Below are positions 21,367 through 28,586 of a stretch of DNA of 36,408 nucleotides, piece by piece. The stretch comes from DP-19 sp041488235. GTDB taxonomy: Bacteria; Desulfobacterota; Binatia; UTPRO1. Numbering within the stretch: position 1 is the first letter of the stretch; each line of letters starts with the position of its first letter. Under the pieces are notes generated by a model. That model made no database searches. It saw only the letters and a program-made list of their open reading frames with translations, and was not told the origin of the DNA. The stretch lies in NCBI GenBank assembly GCA_041488235.1, contig JBGPOW010000019.1, positions 1-36,408 of the forward strand, written 5' to 3'. Position numbers and translations under genes: made by a program.

Positions 21367-21394
21367 CGTAGAACGCCGCCTGTCGAGGTTGCCG

Positions 21395-22735
21395 CTAGAC
21401 GCCGTGCTTCTTGAGCTTCGTCCACAGCGTGCGCTCGCCGATGCCGAGGAGCCTCGCGGCGGCGGGCTTGTCGTCCTCCGTCGCCGCGAGGGCGTCGAGG
21501 ATCAGACGGCGCTCGACGACCGCCAGTGCACGGTCGAGGTTCAGGTCGGTCGCGTGCTCCTCGCCGTGCTGTGGGAGAAGCAAGTGGGCGAGTGACGCGT
21601 CGACGGTCCCGCCGGTGCACAGAACGGCGGCGCGTTCCATGACGTTGCGGAGCTCGCGGACGTTGCCGGGCCAACCGTAGGACTGGAGCACAGCGGTGGC
21701 GTCGGCTGTCAGACGGAGGTCGAGCTTGCCGACGTCGCGGGCGAAGGCGTCGAGGAACGTCTGCGCGAGCATGGGCACGTCGCTACGACGGTCGCGCAGC
21801 GGCGGCAGCTCGATCCGGAAGACGTTCAGCCGGTAGTACAGATCCTCGCGGAAACGTCCCTCGCGTACGGCCGTCTCGAGGTCGCGATTCGTCGACGACA
21901 CGACGCGAACGTCGACGTGGATGCGGCGGTTGGTGCCGAGCGGCTCGACGACGCCCTCCTGCACGACGCGCAGCAGCTTCGCCTGCAGACGGACGTCCAT
22001 GTCGCCGATCTCGTCGAGGAAGAGGGTGCCCTCGTCGGCCGCTTGGAACTTGCCGATGCGGTCCGCCTGCGCGCCGCTGAACGCGCCGCGCACGTGGCCG
22101 AAGAGCTCGCTCTCGAGCAGCTCCGCGGGAATCGCCGTGCAGTTGATCGGGACGAAGAGCTCGTCCTTGCGCGGGCTGAGGTCGTGGATCGCGCGCGCGA
22201 CGAGCTCTTTCCCGGTGCCGGTCTCGCCGGTGATCAGGACCGTGCTCCGCGTCGGCGCCACGCGACGTACGAGCTCGTACACCGCGACCATCGCGGGCGA
22301 CGTCCCGACGACGCCTTCGTGTAGTCGGGAGCCGGCCGCCTGCTCGCGCAGGAAACGGTTCTCGACGCGATAGCGCGAGAGATCGAGCGCGCGCCCGATG
22401 ATCAGCTCGAGCGCGTCGACGTCGAACGGCTTCAGCAGATAGTCGAGCGCGCCGAGCTTCATCGCCTCGACCGCCGTCGGCACGGTGCCGTGTGCGGTGA
22501 GCACGATGACAGGCACGTCGGCGTCGACCTCGCGCAGCTCGCGCAGGAATTCGATTCCGCTCTTGCCGGGCATTTTCAAATCCGTGACGACGACGTCGCA
22601 GCGCGCGGCGCGAAAGGACGCCAGCGCCTCGTCGGCGCCGCTCGCGGCCACGCAGTCGAGACCGATCTTGCGCGCGAGGATCTGCAGCACGCGGCGCATG
22701 CGCGCGTCGTCGTCGACGGCAAGGAGTCGCTTCAT
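21395..22735 (-). CDS. NtrC-family sigma-54-dependent response regulator
   Basis: This 446-residue activator starts at ATG 22735, overlapping the kinase stop as ATGA. The frame is open far upstream, but only this start gives a proper receiver domain. The receiver (1-118) has phospho-acceptor Asp52 (VVVTDLKMPGKSG) and Lys102 (YLLKPFD). The AAA+ domain has Walker A GETGTGKE (170-177), GAFSGA (218-223) as the sigma-54 contact loop (Ser for the usual Thr), and Walker B TLFLDEIGDM. A C-terminal Fis-type helix-turn-helix reads AAARLLGIGERTLWTKLKKHGV. It remodels RNA polymerase-sigma-54 at promoters such as those proposed at 18506 and 27124. Confidence 0.96.
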   Translation of the reverse strand: MKRLLAVDDDARMRRVLQILARKIGLDCVAASGADEALASFRAARCDVVVTDLKMPGKSGIEFLRELREVDADVPVIVLTAHGTVPTAVEAMKLGALDYLLKPFDVDALELIIGRALDLSRYRVENRFLREQAAGSRLHEGVVGTSPAMVAVYELVRRVAPTRSTVLITGETGTGKELVARAIHDLSPRKDELFVPINCTAIPAELLESELFGHVRGAFSGAQADRIGKFQAADEGTLFLDEIGDMDVRLQAKLLRVVQEGVVEPLGTNRRIHVDVRVVSSTNRDLETAVREGRFREDLYYRLNVFRIELPPLRDRRSDVPMLAQTFLDAFARDVGKLDLRLTADATAVLQSYGWPGNVRELRNVMERAAVLCTGGTVDASLAHLLLPQHGEEHATDLNLDRALAVVERRLILDALAATEDDKPAAARLLGIGERTLWTKLKKHGV

Positions 22736-24522
22736 GCGCCGATCTCCACGCTCGGCAGCTCGACGTAGAACACGGCGCCGCGGCCGTCGCCGCTTTCGAG
22801 CCACACCCGTCCGCGGTGCTCGTGCACGACTCGTCGCACGAACGTGAGTCCGAGGCCTGCGCCGCCGTCGCGGCGGGTGAAGAACGGCTCGAAGATGCGC
22901 TCGCGCAGGTCGTCGGGGACGCCGGGCCCGTCGTCGCGGACCGCGAACCCGGCGTACCCCTCGCGAGCGGGCAGCATCGTCACCTCCACGCTGCCGCCCG
23001 GCGCGACGATCTGGATCGCGTTCACGACGAGATTCAACGCCACCTGGTACGTCAGCTCCGGGTCGCAGAGGACGACCGGCGCGGCGGCGAGCGGGTGCCG
23101 GCACACGGACACGCCCTTCTCGCGTGCCTGCGCTTCCGCGAAGTCGACGGCGCGGAACACGATCTGATCGAGCCGCGACGGCTCCGGGCGCAGCTCGCGC
23201 GGCCGGCCGAGATCGAGGAGCCCGGTCACCACGCGATCGATGCGATCGACCTCGTCGCGTAGCAGCTGGAGGAGTTCGTGCGCTTCGTCGTCGACGTTCG
23301 GGAGCGAGCGCTCGAGGAGCTGCGTCGAGCTGCGCAGGACGCCGAGCGGCGTGCGCACCTCGTGGGCGACTCCGGCGGCAAGCTCGCCGACGAATGCGAA
23401 TTTGGCGGCTTCGACCAGCTCCTGTTCCGCGTGGCGAAGGTCGACGGCCATCCGATTGAACGCCGTCGCGAGCGCGCCGATCTCGTCACGCGAGCGCACC
23501 GGAACGGTGGCGGCAGTCCGCCCGCGGCCGAGCGCCTCGGCGGCGCTCGTCAGCTCCGCGAGCGGCCGCGTCACCCGGCCCGCCGCCGCGAGGGCGACGC
23601 CGAGTGCGGCGAGGAGCACGGTGCCGAACGTCAGCGCGAGGACGCGTGCGGTATGCGTTGCCGGCGCGAACGCCTCGACCAACGGCTGCGCGACGACGAC
23701 CGTCCATCGCGGTAGGTCGCTCGGCAGCGCGGCGTATCCGAAGAGCACGCCCGCGCGGCCGTCGACATGGCTGACGGGTCGCGCGGGGAGTTCCGGCGCG
23801 GGCTCGTGGTCGCGCCACGCGAGGCCGACGGCGTCGCCGACGCGCCAGCGGCCGTCCGGGCGCAGCGCGCCGCCGATCACGAGGCCCTGGGCGTCGACGA
23901 GAAGGACGTCGGCGTCGACGCCCGCCGAGACGAGATTGTCGCGCGCCCGCGCGGCGACGTCGGTCTCGTGCCGCCAATCGCAGAGCGCGATCAGCCGACC
24001 GAGCGATCGTTCCGGCGCGTCCGGATCGGGCACCGCGACCGCGAAGCGCAGGCTCCGGCGCGGGTGCCCGGGCGCGTCGATCGGTCCCTCGATGGTGGCG
24101 ACGGCCGTGCTGCCGAGCAGCGCGTCTCCGGTCCGGCCGATGAGCGCCGGGTCGTTCGCGGCCACGACGCGGTCGCTGCCGTCCGTCACGAGCAGATCGC
24201 CGCACGACGGCGTGCCGCGCGTCAGTGACGCGAGCGAGGAGGAAATCCGCTTGTCGAGATCGCCGATGCGAATCTCGCGCATGACATCCTGGCGGGCGAA
24301 CGATCCGAGCGTCGCGCGTCCCGAGCGCAGCGTCGCCGCGAGGCGCTCCGCCGTGTCGCGTGCCTCCTCGGCGAGCTCGCGCCCGACGGCGCGGGAGAGC
24401 GTCGCGCGTGCGCTCGAGACGGCGATCGCGCCGAACATCGCGCCCGGCAGGATCACGACTGCGGCGACGAACAGCAAGAGCTTGGTCCGCAGCGAGAAAA
24501 CTTGTAGCGTCCGCGCCTTCAC
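22732..24522 (-). CDS. Membrane sensor histidine kinase with periplasmic Cache-like domain, partner of the NtrC-type regulator
   Basis: This 596-residue kinase starts with GTG at 24522. TM1 is at about 12-36 and TM2 at about 294-316. The 250-residue periplasmic part contains VTDGSDRVVAANDPALIG and VDAQGLVIGG, a double-Cache pattern. HAMP follows (about 317-370). HisKA has ELAAGVAHEVRTPLGVLRSS with His387, and the HATPase has NLVVNAIQI, DDGPGVPDDLRERIFEPFFT and GAGLGLTFVRRVV. It is translationally coupled to the regulator. Its start lies 29 bp from the divergent barrel gene, which hints that it senses something related to that gene pair. Confidence 0.93.
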   Translation of the reverse strand: MKARTLQVFSLRTKLLLFVAAVVILPGAMFGAIAVSSARATLSRAVGRELAEEARDTAERLAATLRSGRATLGSFARQDVMREIRIGDLDKRISSSLASLTRGTPSCGDLLVTDGSDRVVAANDPALIGRTGDALLGSTAVATIEGPIDAPGHPRRSLRFAVAVPDPDAPERSLGRLIALCDWRHETDVAARARDNLVSAGVDADVLLVDAQGLVIGGALRPDGRWRVGDAVGLAWRDHEPAPELPARPVSHVDGRAGVLFGYAALPSDLPRWTVVVAQPLVEAFAPATHTARVLALTFGTVLLAALGVALAAAGRVTRPLAELTSAAEALGRGRTAATVPVRSRDEIGALATAFNRMAVDLRHAEQELVEAAKFAFVGELAAGVAHEVRTPLGVLRSSTQLLERSLPNVDDEAHELLQLLRDEVDRIDRVVTGLLDLGRPRELRPEPSRLDQIVFRAVDFAEAQAREKGVSVCRHPLAAAPVVLCDPELTYQVALNLVVNAIQIVAPGGSVEVTMLPAREGYAGFAVRDDGPGVPDDLRERIFEPFFTRRDGGAGLGLTFVRRVVHEHRGRVWLESGDGRGAVFYVELPSVEIGA

Positions 24523-24551
24523 GCGATCGACTCGGGACGGCCTACGTTCGC

Positions 24552-25691
24552 ATGAGCGGCTCGAAACGGCAAAGCGCGACGGCGGGGCGGGACGCGACGT
24601 GGCAGGCCGCCGCGTGCATGGCGGTCGCGCTCCTTGCGGCGATCGTTGCCGTCCCTGCGGTGCGCGCGGCGGATTCCGATCCGACGACGTATCCGCGGCG
24701 CGAGGGCCCGGAGATCTTCGGTCGCGACACCCCGATCGGCCGCCTGGAATACGTTCCCGGCCGCGGCCTTCAGGTGGGGAGAACGAAGCTGACCATCGGC
24801 GGCTTCGCGACGATTGCCGGAGAGCGGCTCGAAGGCGGACACGGCGCCGTCACCCTCGACAACGCGAACGTCTTCCTCTTCTTCGATCCGGTTCCGTACG
24901 TCCACGTGTTCTCCGAGATCGAGCTGAGCCGACTGGCGGAGTGGGACACCGATCGTCCACACGCGCATTCGGCCCCCGGCATCGACGTCGACCGGCTGTA
25001 CGTCGACGTCGGAAAGACGGACCTCCTGAACGTCCGCTTCGGACGGTTCCTGACACCGATCGGGCGCTGGAACCAGACGCCCGCCGATCCGCTCCTGTGG
25101 ACGACCTCGGATCCGCTGATCATCGAGGAGGTGTTCGACGAGGCGGTGCGCGGGGCGATGCTCTGGGGGACGACGTTCCCGCACGGCAGCGCGCTGTCCT
25201 ACGCGCTCTACGGCACGTTCCTCGACGCGATCCACCACGACCGCGACGCCGATCCGGCCGAGCACAGCGCCGGTGCGCGCCTCGAGTGGGCGAGCCTCGC
25301 CGGCTGGACGATCGGCGCCTCGTACTTCACCTCCCAGCACACGCACGAGCGCTGGCACCATCTCGGCGGCGTCGACGCGCTCTGGCGGCCGCACGAGCGC
25401 GTCGAGCTCAGCATGGAGGCGGTCTCCGGCGAGGGTTCGCAGCACGCCGGACACGAGTGGGGGCTCTACGCGCAGGGCGTCGTCGAGGTAGTGCGGACGC
25501 TCTACGCCGTCGGTCGCTACGAACGTTTCGATCCACCGGAAGCCGACGGGCGCACGCTCGACCTCTTTGACATCGGGATCACCTGGGTCCCGCGATACTA
25601 TCTCCGGCTCAAAGCCGACTACCGCCTCGCCGACCATCGCGACGAGCTCTCCGCGCCCGGTCTGCGGATGTCGTTCTCGATTCTCTTCTGA
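24552..25691 (+). CDS. Outer-membrane beta-barrel protein, porin-like
   Basis: From ATG 24552 the protein has 379 residues. A long N-terminus with a hydrophobic stretch (AACMAVALLAAIVAVPAVRA, cleavage near 41) is followed by a Tyr/Trp/Gly-rich alternating sequence and a C-terminal Phe (GLRMSFSILF), the outer-membrane barrel signature. Segments such as VDVGKTDLLNVRFGRFLTPIG, near AEWDTDRPHAHSAPGID, recall phosphate-selective porin O/P-like proteins or other trimeric porin-like barrels. An ATG at 24618 is an alternative start with a shorter signal peptide. It is co-directional with, and three bases before, a PstS-like gene. Substrate is unknown. Confidence 0.8.
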   Translation: MSGSKRQSATAGRDATWQAAACMAVALLAAIVAVPAVRAADSDPTTYPRREGPEIFGRDTPIGRLEYVPGRGLQVGRTKLTIGGFATIAGERLEGGHGAVTLDNANVFLFFDPVPYVHVFSEIELSRLAEWDTDRPHAHSAPGIDVDRLYVDVGKTDLLNVRFGRFLTPIGRWNQTPADPLLWTTSDPLIIEEVFDEAVRGAMLWGTTFPHGSALSYALYGTFLDAIHHDRDADPAEHSAGARLEWASLAGWTIGASYFTSQHTHERWHHLGGVDALWRPHERVELSMEAVSGEGSQHAGHEWGLYAQGVVEVVRTLYAVGRYERFDPPEADGRTLDLFDIGITWVPRYYLRLKADYRLADHRDELSAPGLRMSFSILF

Positions 25692-25694
25692 GCG

Positions 25695-26123
25695 ATGGCG
25701 CGACAACTCCTCGGCGCCGTCCTCGTGCTCGTGCTGCTCGCCCCCACGGCGGGGGCGCCGGAGTCGCCGCCGCTCGCGATCGTCGTGCACCGTGCGCGGC
25801 ACGCCGACCTGTCGCTCTCCGAGCTCGCGCAGGTCTACTTCCGCCGCAAGCGGTTCTGGGACGACGGCACGCCGATCGTGCCGTTGAACCTTCCGGCGGG
25901 TACGCCCTTGCGGGTCGCGTTCTCGCATGCGGTGCTGCGCCGCAGCGAGGACGACCTCGCCGACTACTGGAACCGCCAGTATTTCTACGGCGTGTTGCCG
26001 CCGGCGACGCTCGCCTCGACCGCAGCCGTACTGCGTTACGTCGCCGCCGATCCGAACGCGATCGGCTATGTGCCGCTCTCGGAGGTCGACGACTCGGTCA
26101 CCGTCGTCCTGCACGTCGAGTGA
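25695..26123 (+). CDS. Short exported PstS-like (phosphate-binding-like) protein
   Basis: This 142-residue protein has a signal peptide (MARQLLGAVLVLVLLAPTAG) and one half of a type 2 periplasmic-binding fold: LAIVVHRARHADLSLSELAQ, then VYFRRKRFWDDGTPIVPLNL, a DYWNRQYFYG segment and a final DPNAIGYVPLSEVDDSVTVV. Short proteins of this pattern are usually annotated as phosphate ABC transporter substrate-binding-like. They occur next to porin-like barrels and sensor kinases rather than with Pst permeases. No pstCAB is present here. The ATG follows the barrel stop by three bases, so the two are co-expressed and may work together at the cell surface or as a signal-input module for the adjacent kinase. 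Confidence 0.8.
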   Translation: MARQLLGAVLVLVLLAPTAGAPESPPLAIVVHRARHADLSLSELAQVYFRRKRFWDDGTPIVPLNLPAGTPLRVAFSHAVLRRSEDDLADYWNRQYFYGVLPPATLASTAAVLRYVAADPNAIGYVPLSEVDDSVTVVLHVE

Positions 26124-26148
26124 ACGCGCGGTTGCTGTCGCAGTTTCC

Positions 26149-27081
26149 TCAGGGTGTGACCGACTGCAGCTCGAGACGGCTTCCCGTCTCGATGTCGACC
26201 TCGAGGATGACGCCCACCCCGAGCTTGTAGAACTTGTTCTCGTCGCCGCCGACGTCGAGCGCACTGAACTCGTGGGTCTCGAGGCAGTCCCCGGAGCAGC
26301 TCGCCCCGGGCACGCTTTCGCTCGCGGTCGTGCTGACCACGTCGGCGGCGTCCTCGGCGACACCCAACAAGAACTCCTGCCGGTAGACGTCGCTCACCAT
26401 CGGCATCGCCTTCATGATGACGCCGGGCTGGGCACCGTCGCGGCCCGCTTGCCACGAGCCTTCGAGGGTCACGAGGTCACCGTTGTCGAACCCTTCCGAG
26501 AGCTCCCCAAAATACCAGACGGTGCCGTCCGCCTGCTGCGCGAAATAGTCTTGGGTATCCTCGACGACGACGTTGCTGTCGTCGCGAACGGTATCCGTCA
26601 CGACCCGCGTCGATACGCCGCGGATATCCTTGGTCTGATCGGTGACGGTGACGGTGACGTTCTCGCCGCCGCCCTTGTAGATCCACACCGTCCCCGGCAC
26701 GAGCGGAAAATACGGGTTGGGATGGGCGGCCCCATATGCCGGTGGGACGAAGTCCGCCGGATTGATCACCGGCTCGTAGGGTGCCTCTCCGAGGGTGGTG
26801 CAGATATCGTGGCGCGCGTGCGACTCATCGCCGCATTCCTGCTTCGCGTCGGTGGCCGTGCTCTTGGCGTCGGCGAGACATTGCTTGCGCGTGGCGTCGT
26901 CCGAGATGTTCTTGCACGTCCCGACCGCGATCCAGAATCGGTCCTTCGCCGCGTCGTTGCACGCGAGCGCCGCCGCCTTCGCGGTCGCGTCGCACGCGTT
27001 GTGCACCGGCTTCGCGGCGAGCACGCCCGCGGTCAGCACCGCCGTGACCATCGCCATTGCCGTTACGATTGTCGTTCTCAT
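26149..27081 (-). CDS. Secreted Cys-rich protein of unknown function
   Basis: The start at ATG 27081 is set by GAGGAGGA at 27095-27088. A longer open frame upstream runs through the copy 4 palindrome and is not credible. The 310-residue product has a signal peptide (MRTTIVTAMAMVTAVLTAGVLAA). It then has an Ala/Lys/Asp-rich helical region with six Cys (about residues 29-100) and a beta-rich domain starting NPYFPLVPGTVWIYKGGGEN. Two more Cys occur in ASCSGDC. The second domain resembles hypothetical secreted proteins I have seen in environmental genomes, but I cannot name a family. The gene is monocistronic and has a sigma-54-like promoter upstream, so it may belong to the NtrC-type regulon and could be an exported T2SS substrate (inference). 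Confidence 0.85.
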   Translation of the reverse strand: MRTTIVTAMAMVTAVLTAGVLAAKPVHNACDATAKAAALACNDAAKDRFWIAVGTCKNISDDATRKQCLADAKSTATDAKQECGDESHARHDICTTLGEAPYEPVINPADFVPPAYGAAHPNPYFPLVPGTVWIYKGGGENVTVTVTDQTKDIRGVSTRVVTDTVRDDSNVVVEDTQDYFAQQADGTVWYFGELSEGFDNGDLVTLEGSWQAGRDGAQPGVIMKAMPMVSDVYRQEFLLGVAEDAADVVSTTASESVPGASCSGDCLETHEFSALDVGGDENKFYKLGVGVILEVDIETGSRLELQSVTP

Positions 27082-27087
27082 CGGTAG

Positions 27088-27095
27088 TCCTCCTC
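27088..27095 (-). promoter_or_regulatory. Ribosome binding site of the Cys-rich secreted protein
   Basis: GAGGAGGA on the minus strand lies six bases before the ATG at 27081 and decides the start. Confidence 0.75.
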
Positions 27096-27123
27096 TCGCG
27101 ACGGACATCGCAGCGATCAGCGG

Positions 27124-27139
27124 AGCAACTGCGAGGCCA
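27124..27139 (-). promoter_or_regulatory. Candidate sigma-54 promoter of the Cys-rich secreted protein
   Basis: The minus strand reads TGGCCTCGCAGTTGCT at 27139-27124. It has TGGC at -24, TTGC at -12 and the strict 10-bp spacing between GG and GC. The middle of the -24 box is off consensus. The predicted start near 27112 leaves about 30 bases of leader containing the strong ribosome binding site. Confidence 0.45.
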
Positions 27140-27415
27140 GGCATCGAGGCTAGCACTGCGCGCGTTTGCGCGCTCGCATCGGGCAGCCGGACTGCCGATT
27201 GCGGCAGAGGCGTGCTGCTTTCGGCAGAGATGGCGGAGACGGACGAGACGGCGGGAGAGATCGACGTCGCGCGGCGGACGCGGCGGGTCGGCGCTCGCCC
27301 GCCGCGCTCGCGTCCGTCTGCGTCAGGCGGCACCCGCCGCCGCGCTCGCCGGGCTCCGGCGACCCGGCGCGACGGCCGTAGTGCGTCGATCGGCCCGCGG
27401 CGGCGCGGTCGCGAC

Positions 27416-27527
27416 CTACCCCGCTGGTGGGACGCGGAGGGCTCTGTGTGCACCCGTTGTGCGCACGTGAACCTTATCGCGCACGTCGGGTGCACACAGA
27501 GCCCTCCGCGTCCCACCAGCGGCGTAG
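27416..27527. repeat. 112-bp palindrome, repeat copy 4 (core 27449-27494)
   Basis: 27421-27456 and 27487-27522 are exact reverse complements over 36 bp, with four more pairs (CTAC/GTAG) after one mismatch. The 46-bp core differs from copy 1 at only a few positions (GTTGTGCGCACG for GTGGTGCGCAGA) and keeps the same loop GAACCTTATC. The outer arms are unrelated in detail to those of copy 1. It sits between divergent starts, so it cannot be a terminator for either neighbour. Confidence 0.92.
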
Positions 27528-27541
27528 AACGCGGCGCCGCG

Positions 27542-27570
27542 TTGACGCGCCGAGCCCGACACATTACGGC
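27542..27570 (+). promoter_or_regulatory. Candidate sigma-70-type promoter of the Gfo/Idh-lpxB-msbA operon
   Basis: TTGACG (27542-27547) is followed after 17 bp by TACGGC (27565-27570), about 55 bases before the GTG start at 27625. The -35 is near consensus and the -10 is weak. Confidence 0.4.
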
Positions 27571-27624
27571 TAGCGCGATGAGGTTGCGTCACAGCGCCGC
27601 ACGGGCCCGGTTCGAGGACACGAC

Positions 27625-28575
27625 GTGAGACCGCTGCGCGCGGCGGTCGTGGGGGTGGGCCACCTCGGGCGGTTCCACGCGGAGAAGTACGCGGCGCTGC
27701 CCGACGCGGTGCTCGTCGGGGTGGTCGATTGCGACACGGAGCGGGCGCGGGAGGTCGCCGAGTCGCTTGGGGTCCGTGTCTTTCCCGACCATCGTGCGCT
27801 CGCCGGGCAGGTCGACTGCGTCTCGGTCGCGGTGCCGACGCGCGAGCACGCGAGGATTGCCGGCGATCTCCTCGTCGCGGGCATCGACGTGCTGGTCGAG
27901 AAGCCGCTCGCCTCGACGGCCGCCGAAGGCGTGGCGCTCGTCGCGGCCGCGGAAGAGCGCGGGCAGATTCTTCAGGTCGGGCACCTCGAGCGCTTCAATC
28001 CCGCGTTGCGCGCGGCGCGCGACGTCGTCACCCGGCCGCGCTTTCTCGAGTGCCACCGCCTCGCGACGTTCGTCGATCGCGGCACCGACGTCGACGTCAT
28101 TCGCGACCTCATGATCCACGACCTCGACGTCATCCAGAGCTTCGTGCCGGCGGAGGTCGTCGCGGTCGAGAGCGTCGGCGTGCCGATCCTCACGCCGTCG
28201 GTCGACATCGCCAACGCGCGCTTGCGCTTCGCCGACGGCTGCATCGCGAACGTGACGGCGAGCCGCGTGTCGCTGAAGCGCGAGCGTAAGCTGCGCATCT
28301 TCCAGCCCGACGCCTACGTTGCGATCGACTACGACCAGCGCACGGTGCGCATTTGCCGCCGCATTCCGCCGCGCGCGCCGGGCGAGCTCGCCGAGATCAC
28401 GGTGCGCGAGCACGACGTCGGCGAAGGCGACCCGCTGCGCGACGAGGTGCAAGCGTTTCTGCACGCGGTCAGGACGCGTACCGCGCCGCTCGTCGGTGGA
28501 CGCGAGGGGCTGCGCGCCCTGCAGCTCGCGGAGCGCATCGCGGCGAGCCTCATCGCCGACGTCGTGGCGCCTTGA
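27625..28575 (+). CDS. Gfo/Idh/MocA-family sugar-nucleotide oxidoreductase (possibly GnnA-like)
   Basis: This 316-residue NAD(P)-dependent oxidoreductase starts with GTG at 27625, behind GAGG. The Rossmann motif is AAVVGVGHLGRFHAEKYAAL. The family Lys motif VLVEKPLAS is near 89-97, followed by QVGHLERFNPA and the catalytic-region motif DLMIHDLDVIQSF. Oxidoreductases of this family recur next to lpxB in deltaproteobacteria. GnnA, which oxidises UDP-GlcNAc at C3 for 2,3-diamino lipid A, belongs to the same family. The partner aminotransferase GnnB is not in this window, so the GnnA role is only a possibility. It overlaps or abuts lpxB directly. Confidence 0.85.
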   Translation: MRPLRAAVVGVGHLGRFHAEKYAALPDAVLVGVVDCDTERAREVAESLGVRVFPDHRALAGQVDCVSVAVPTREHARIAGDLLVAGIDVLVEKPLASTAAEGVALVAAAEERGQILQVGHLERFNPALRAARDVVTRPRFLECHRLATFVDRGTDVDVIRDLMIHDLDVIQSFVPAEVVAVESVGVPILTPSVDIANARLRFADGCIANVTASRVSLKRERKLRIFQPDAYVAIDYDQRTVRICRRIPPRAPGELAEITVREHDVGEGDPLRDEVQAFLHAVRTRTAPLVGGREGLRALQLAERIAASLIADVVAP

Positions 28576-28586
28576 GCGACGCCGCC

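Larger units (their letters stand above)
21008..21394. other. Convergent intergenic region made of two palindromic repeat units
   Basis: The 387 bp between the stops of the NarL-type and NtrC-type genes carry no supportable gene. They hold repeat units at about 21024-21123 and 21267-21366, in direct orientation but with oppositely oriented 46-bp cores. Between them is a GC-rich spacer with one hairpin (CGCAGTCC at 21170-21177 pairing with 21192-21199). No run of T follows any hairpin. Confidence 0.85.
27082..27624. other. 543-bp divergent intergenic region
   Basis: No gene here is supportable. From left to right it holds the minus-strand ribosome binding site and sigma-54-like promoter (27088-27139), then a GC-rich hairpin around 27273-27312 (CGCGGCGGG pairing with CCCGCCGCG). 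The 18 bases at about 27269-27286 (GCGCGGCGGACGCGGCGG) also occur in the left flank of repeat copy 2. Next come repeat copy 4 (27416-27527) and a plus-strand promoter candidate (27542-27570). Confidence 0.75.

Noticed and set aside
21008..21394. An insertion sequence in the 21-kb or 27-kb gap
   Set aside because: There is no transposase or transposase fragment in any frame, and no clear target-site duplication.
21395..23104. A 569-codon version of the NtrC-type regulator starting inside the kinase gene
   Set aside because: The extra 123 residues are an out-of-frame reading of the kinase ATPase domain. The receiver domain starts exactly at ATG 22735, which overlaps the kinase stop.
23240..25570. 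A 776-codon plus-strand frame across the Cache kinase and barrel genes
   Set aside because: It combines an antisense shadow of the kinase with an out-of-frame shadow of the barrel. The product has Ser/Arg-rich composition and no domain.
26149..27564. A 471-codon version of the Cys-rich secreted protein starting at 27564
   Set aside because: It would translate through the copy 4 palindrome and the promoter region. The start at 27081 has a strong ribosome binding site and a signal peptide.
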